Made by a program: the position numbers and the translations under genes
In this document: positions 13,744 through 15,476 of the stretch, piece after piece
Layout of the letters: each line of letters begins with the position of its first letter
Position numbering within the stretch: position 1 is the first letter of the stretch
Origin: a bacterium
GTDB taxonomy: Bacteria > Fidelibacterota > UBA2242
Direction: 5' to 3'
Assembly: GCA_018895675.1 (NCBI GenBank)
Contig: JAHIOG010000315.1
Span: 1-15,476, forward strand
DNA length: 15,476 nt
The notes under the pieces: generated by a model
Told to the model about the DNA's origin: nothing
Database searches by the model: none
Seen by the model: only the letters and a program-made list of their open reading frames with translations

Positions 13744-14484
13744 ATGCAAACACCCATAATTCAGATTGAAAATCTAACGACAAGATACGGTGAAAAGATC
13801 GTTCTGGATCAGATTAATCTGGATATTTATCCTCATGAAGTCAGCGTTATCCTCGGGGGCAGTGGCTGCGGAAAAACAACCTTATTGAAAAGTATTATCG
13901 GACTGGTTGAACCGGATTCCGGTACGATTAAACTCTTCGGAGAGCTCTTCAATAAAGCAGATGAACAGCGGTATACACACACACTGCGCCGGATAGGTGT
14001 GCTTTTTCAAAATGGCGCTTTGCTGAATTCCATCAGCATTCTTGAGAATGTTTCGATCCCGATCGAACAGCACAGCAGACTTGATAAAACACTGATAGAA
14101 AAAATAGTGACAGTAAAATTACAGCAGGTCAATTTAGCCGATTCAGCTTATCTCCTGCCCTCTGAACTATCCGGCGGAATGCGTAAGCGGGCAGCACTGG
14201 CAAGAGCAATCGCACTTGACCCGGAATTACTCTTTTGCGATGAACCCTCCGCCGGTCTGGATCCCCTGACCAGTGAGAATCTCGACAAGCTGATCCTCAC
14301 TCTGAAAGAACAGTTTAATATGACGATTATTGTCGTTACCCACGAGTTAGCGAGCATCCATCGCATTGCGGACAGGATTATCTTTCTTGATCAGGGAAAA
14401 ATACTGTTTATGGGTACGCTGAAGGACGCAAAATCCTGTGGAATTTCTGAGATCGAGACCTTTTTCACAACCGGAAGCTTTTAG
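13744..14484 (+). CDS. MlaF-family ABC transporter ATPase
   Basis: A 246-residue cytoplasmic ATPase that drives the permease. Walker A GGSGCGKTT (38-46), Q-loop LFQNGALLNS (88-95), a slightly altered ABC signature LSGGM (142-146), Walker B LLFCDEPSAGLDP (162-174) with catalytic Glu167, and His200 in VVTHELAS are all intact. The GALLNS after the Q-loop and LSGGMRKRAALARAIALDP are typical of MlaF. It is the last gene of the operon. Its TAG stop (14482-14484) overlaps the TAA stop of the convergent protease gene, leaving no room for a separate terminator. Confidence 0.94.
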   Translation: MQTPIIQIENLTTRYGEKIVLDQINLDIYPHEVSVILGGSGCGKTTLLKSIIGLVEPDSGTIKLFGELFNKADEQRYTHTLRRIGVLFQNGALLNSISILENVSIPIEQHSRLDKTLIEKIVTVKLQQVNLADSAYLLPSELSGGMRKRAALARAIALDPELLFCDEPSAGLDPLTSENLDKLILTLKEQFNMTIIVVTHELASIHRIADRIIFLDQGKILFMGTLKDAKSCGISEIETFFTTGSF

Positions 14485-15212
14485 CATTCATGTTTGAGAA
14501 TTGTATACTGTTTCAGTTCAGCGCGAAGTTGCTGGAATTTGGGCATAAGTTTCTCCATATTACGCCAGAATATCGCACCGTGATTCCTGATTTTGGTATG
14601 CAATAATTCGTGCAAAATTACATAGTCAATCACTTCATTACCAAACCGCAATAATTGAAGATTTAAATTGATGTTATTTTTCGCCGAACAACTTCCCCAA
14701 CGGCTCTTCATATTTTTTATATATACGTTCTTGTACTTGAAACCAAATTGATCCGCCAATTGAGCAATGCGACCCGGTAAATAATTTTTCGCTTCAATAC
14801 GGTATGCTTCAATCAGCCCTTTTCTAATAATGAATTGAAGAACCGGATCAGTATCACAAAGCGTTCTCGGATATTTGACAAGAATTGCACCATCGGCAAC
14901 TTTCAGAGTCAACTGTGTTGATGAATCCGGTCGTAAGACCAGGCGATGTTCACGGGTAGTCACATTTGTAAAATCGGTGATCGGCTGGGATTTTACCAGA
15001 TGTCTCAATCGCCTGATAGATTTTGAAACCCAATCAAGGTGTTCATTAAAAAATTGCCGGGCAACCGAAAATGATACTCCGGCAGGAACCGCGACCCTGA
15101 TATCGCTGCCGGATTTAATGGATATATTTAAGCGCCTTGCCCGTTTACTATGCTCAAAACGAACTGTACCGATACCGGAATATTGGGATGTCACCACTTT
15201 GGACATCACCAT
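14481..15212 (-). CDS. YgjP-type zinc metallopeptidase (DUF45/WLM-like)
   Basis: A 243-residue protein. The N-terminal beta part (RRLNISIKSGSDIRVAVPAG) is followed by a helical metalloprotease domain. It has RWGSCSAKNNINLNLQLL (171-188), the zinc site HELLH (201-205) in VILHELLHTKIRNHG and the third ligand at His211, followed by FW. The family is widespread and often encoded next to DNA-related genes or alone; its substrate is not established. The ATG at 15212 is used, with an in-frame ATG at 15206 as alternative; neither has a clear ribosome binding site. It converges on the MCE operon with a 4-bp overlap of stop codons. No functional link to lipid transport is implied. Confidence 0.88.
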   Translation of the reverse strand: MVMSKVVTSQYSGIGTVRFEHSKRARRLNISIKSGSDIRVAVPAGVSFSVARQFFNEHLDWVSKSIRRLRHLVKSQPITDFTNVTTREHRLVLRPDSSTQLTLKVADGAILVKYPRTLCDTDPVLQFIIRKGLIEAYRIEAKNYLPGRIAQLADQFGFKYKNVYIKNMKSRWGSCSAKNNINLNLQLLRFGNEVIDYVILHELLHTKIRNHGAIFWRNMEKLMPKFQQLRAELKQYTILKHEC

Positions 15213-15233
15213 TGCAGGTCATATTTCAGTTGT

Positions 15234-15263
15234 AAACCAACACTTTTGTGTTTTCGTTGGTTT
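15234..15263. repeat. Small hairpin upstream of the protease gene
   Basis: AAACCAA (15234-15240) pairs with TTGGTTT (15257-15263), with an inner CAC/GTG pair around TTTT. On the + strand it runs into six Ts and would look like a terminator, but no + strand gene precedes it closely. On the minus strand it would lie in the leader of the protease mRNA. A short-range regulatory role is possible but unsupported. Confidence 0.3.
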
Positions 15264-15353
15264 TTTATAGTTGATATATTTAGCATTTTAATAGATTTCC
15301 TGTAAAAATATTAAATTTTCGACTCATTAAAATGTTGAATTCACTTGAAAAAA

Positions 15354-15367
15354 AATGTTTAAACATT
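15354..15367. repeat. 14-bp perfect palindrome in the protease upstream region
   Basis: AATGTTTAAACATT is exactly self-complementary and lies about 140 nt upstream of the protease start. Dyads of this size can bind dimeric regulators, but in AT-rich DNA such a palindrome can arise by chance. No promoter could be fixed next to it. Confidence 0.3.
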
Positions 15368-15412
15368 ACAACAGAGACCGTCGTAACGAGATTGAGGAAA
15401 ATTTCTCCCGCT

Positions 15413-15438
15413 CGTTCCAATGACCCTGCGTTGGAACG
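15413..15438. repeat. REP-like palindromic element
   Basis: CGTTCCAA (15413-15420) and TTGGAACG (15431-15438) form an 8-bp perfect stem with a 10-nt loop in locally GC-rich DNA. The arrangement resembles the dispersed extragenic palindrome of the type GTTCCCA...TGGGAAC seen in many bacterial genomes. Only one copy falls in the window, so dispersal cannot be shown here. Confidence 0.5.
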
Positions 15439-15476
15439 CGGGCTATCTTGTTCGATTTATACATTTTAGTCTACAC

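Noticed and set aside
14875..15270. 131-codon + strand ORF over the protease gene
   Set aside because: Antisense to a gene with an intact HExxH site; no recognisable domain.
1..15476. CRISPR array, tRNA, rRNA, riboswitch or insertion sequence
   Set aside because: No regularly spaced direct repeats, cloverleaf, rRNA-like stretch, recognisable aptamer or transposase was seen on either strand.

Overview
The window looks like part of a Gram-negative, didermal, anaerobic or fermentative bacterium of roughly 40% G+C. The evidence is an LpxH-type lipid A enzyme, two lipoproteins with lipoboxes, an outer-membrane beta-barrel, an MCE/Mla lipid-transport operon, and a phosphotransbutyrylase/butyrate kinase pair. 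Gene style and AT-rich spacers suggest the FCB group or a nearby candidate phylum (for example Cloacimonadota, KSB1, Calditrichota or Marinimicrobia). That placement is inference; no rRNA or other marker is present.

Region 1-3187 reads as an accessory, cassette-like stretch, with all genes on the + strand. It holds the end of a PIN-domain toxin, a long imperfect inverted repeat, a small ribbon-helix-helix-like ORF remnant, a second palindromic element, a DUF6398-like protein, and a small broken gene with an apparent one-base frameshift. These are followed by a flavoprotein that resembles thioredoxin reductase without its CxxC and a short RlmN-like radical SAM protein. The stretch closes with a third palindromic element, which shares a 20-of-24 match with the second. 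The last three genes overlap or sit 11 nt apart and probably form one transcript.

Region 3188-7195 is metabolism and envelope. On the minus strand buk and ptb form an operon for butyryl-CoA to butyrate with ATP gain. Diverging from them on the + strand is lpxH, followed by a separately promoted lipoprotein (TTGACA-N17-TAAAAT). Region 7318-8942 is a cyclic-di-GMP pair: a stand-alone PilZ protein and an RpfG-type receiver/HD-GYP phosphodiesterase.

Region 9439-14484 is the most interesting part. It is a compact four-gene MCE operon: an inner-membrane MlaD-like protein with five 18-residue helical repeats, a 703-residue protein that appears to join a PqiC-like lipoprotein to an outer-membrane beta-barrel, a STAS-MlaE permease and an MlaF ATPase. 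Together they could make a complete inner-to-outer-membrane lipid conduit without a soluble MlaC carrier. A convergent YgjP-type metalloprotease follows, its stop codon overlapping that of the ATPase. The window ends in an intergenic region with a REP-like palindrome.
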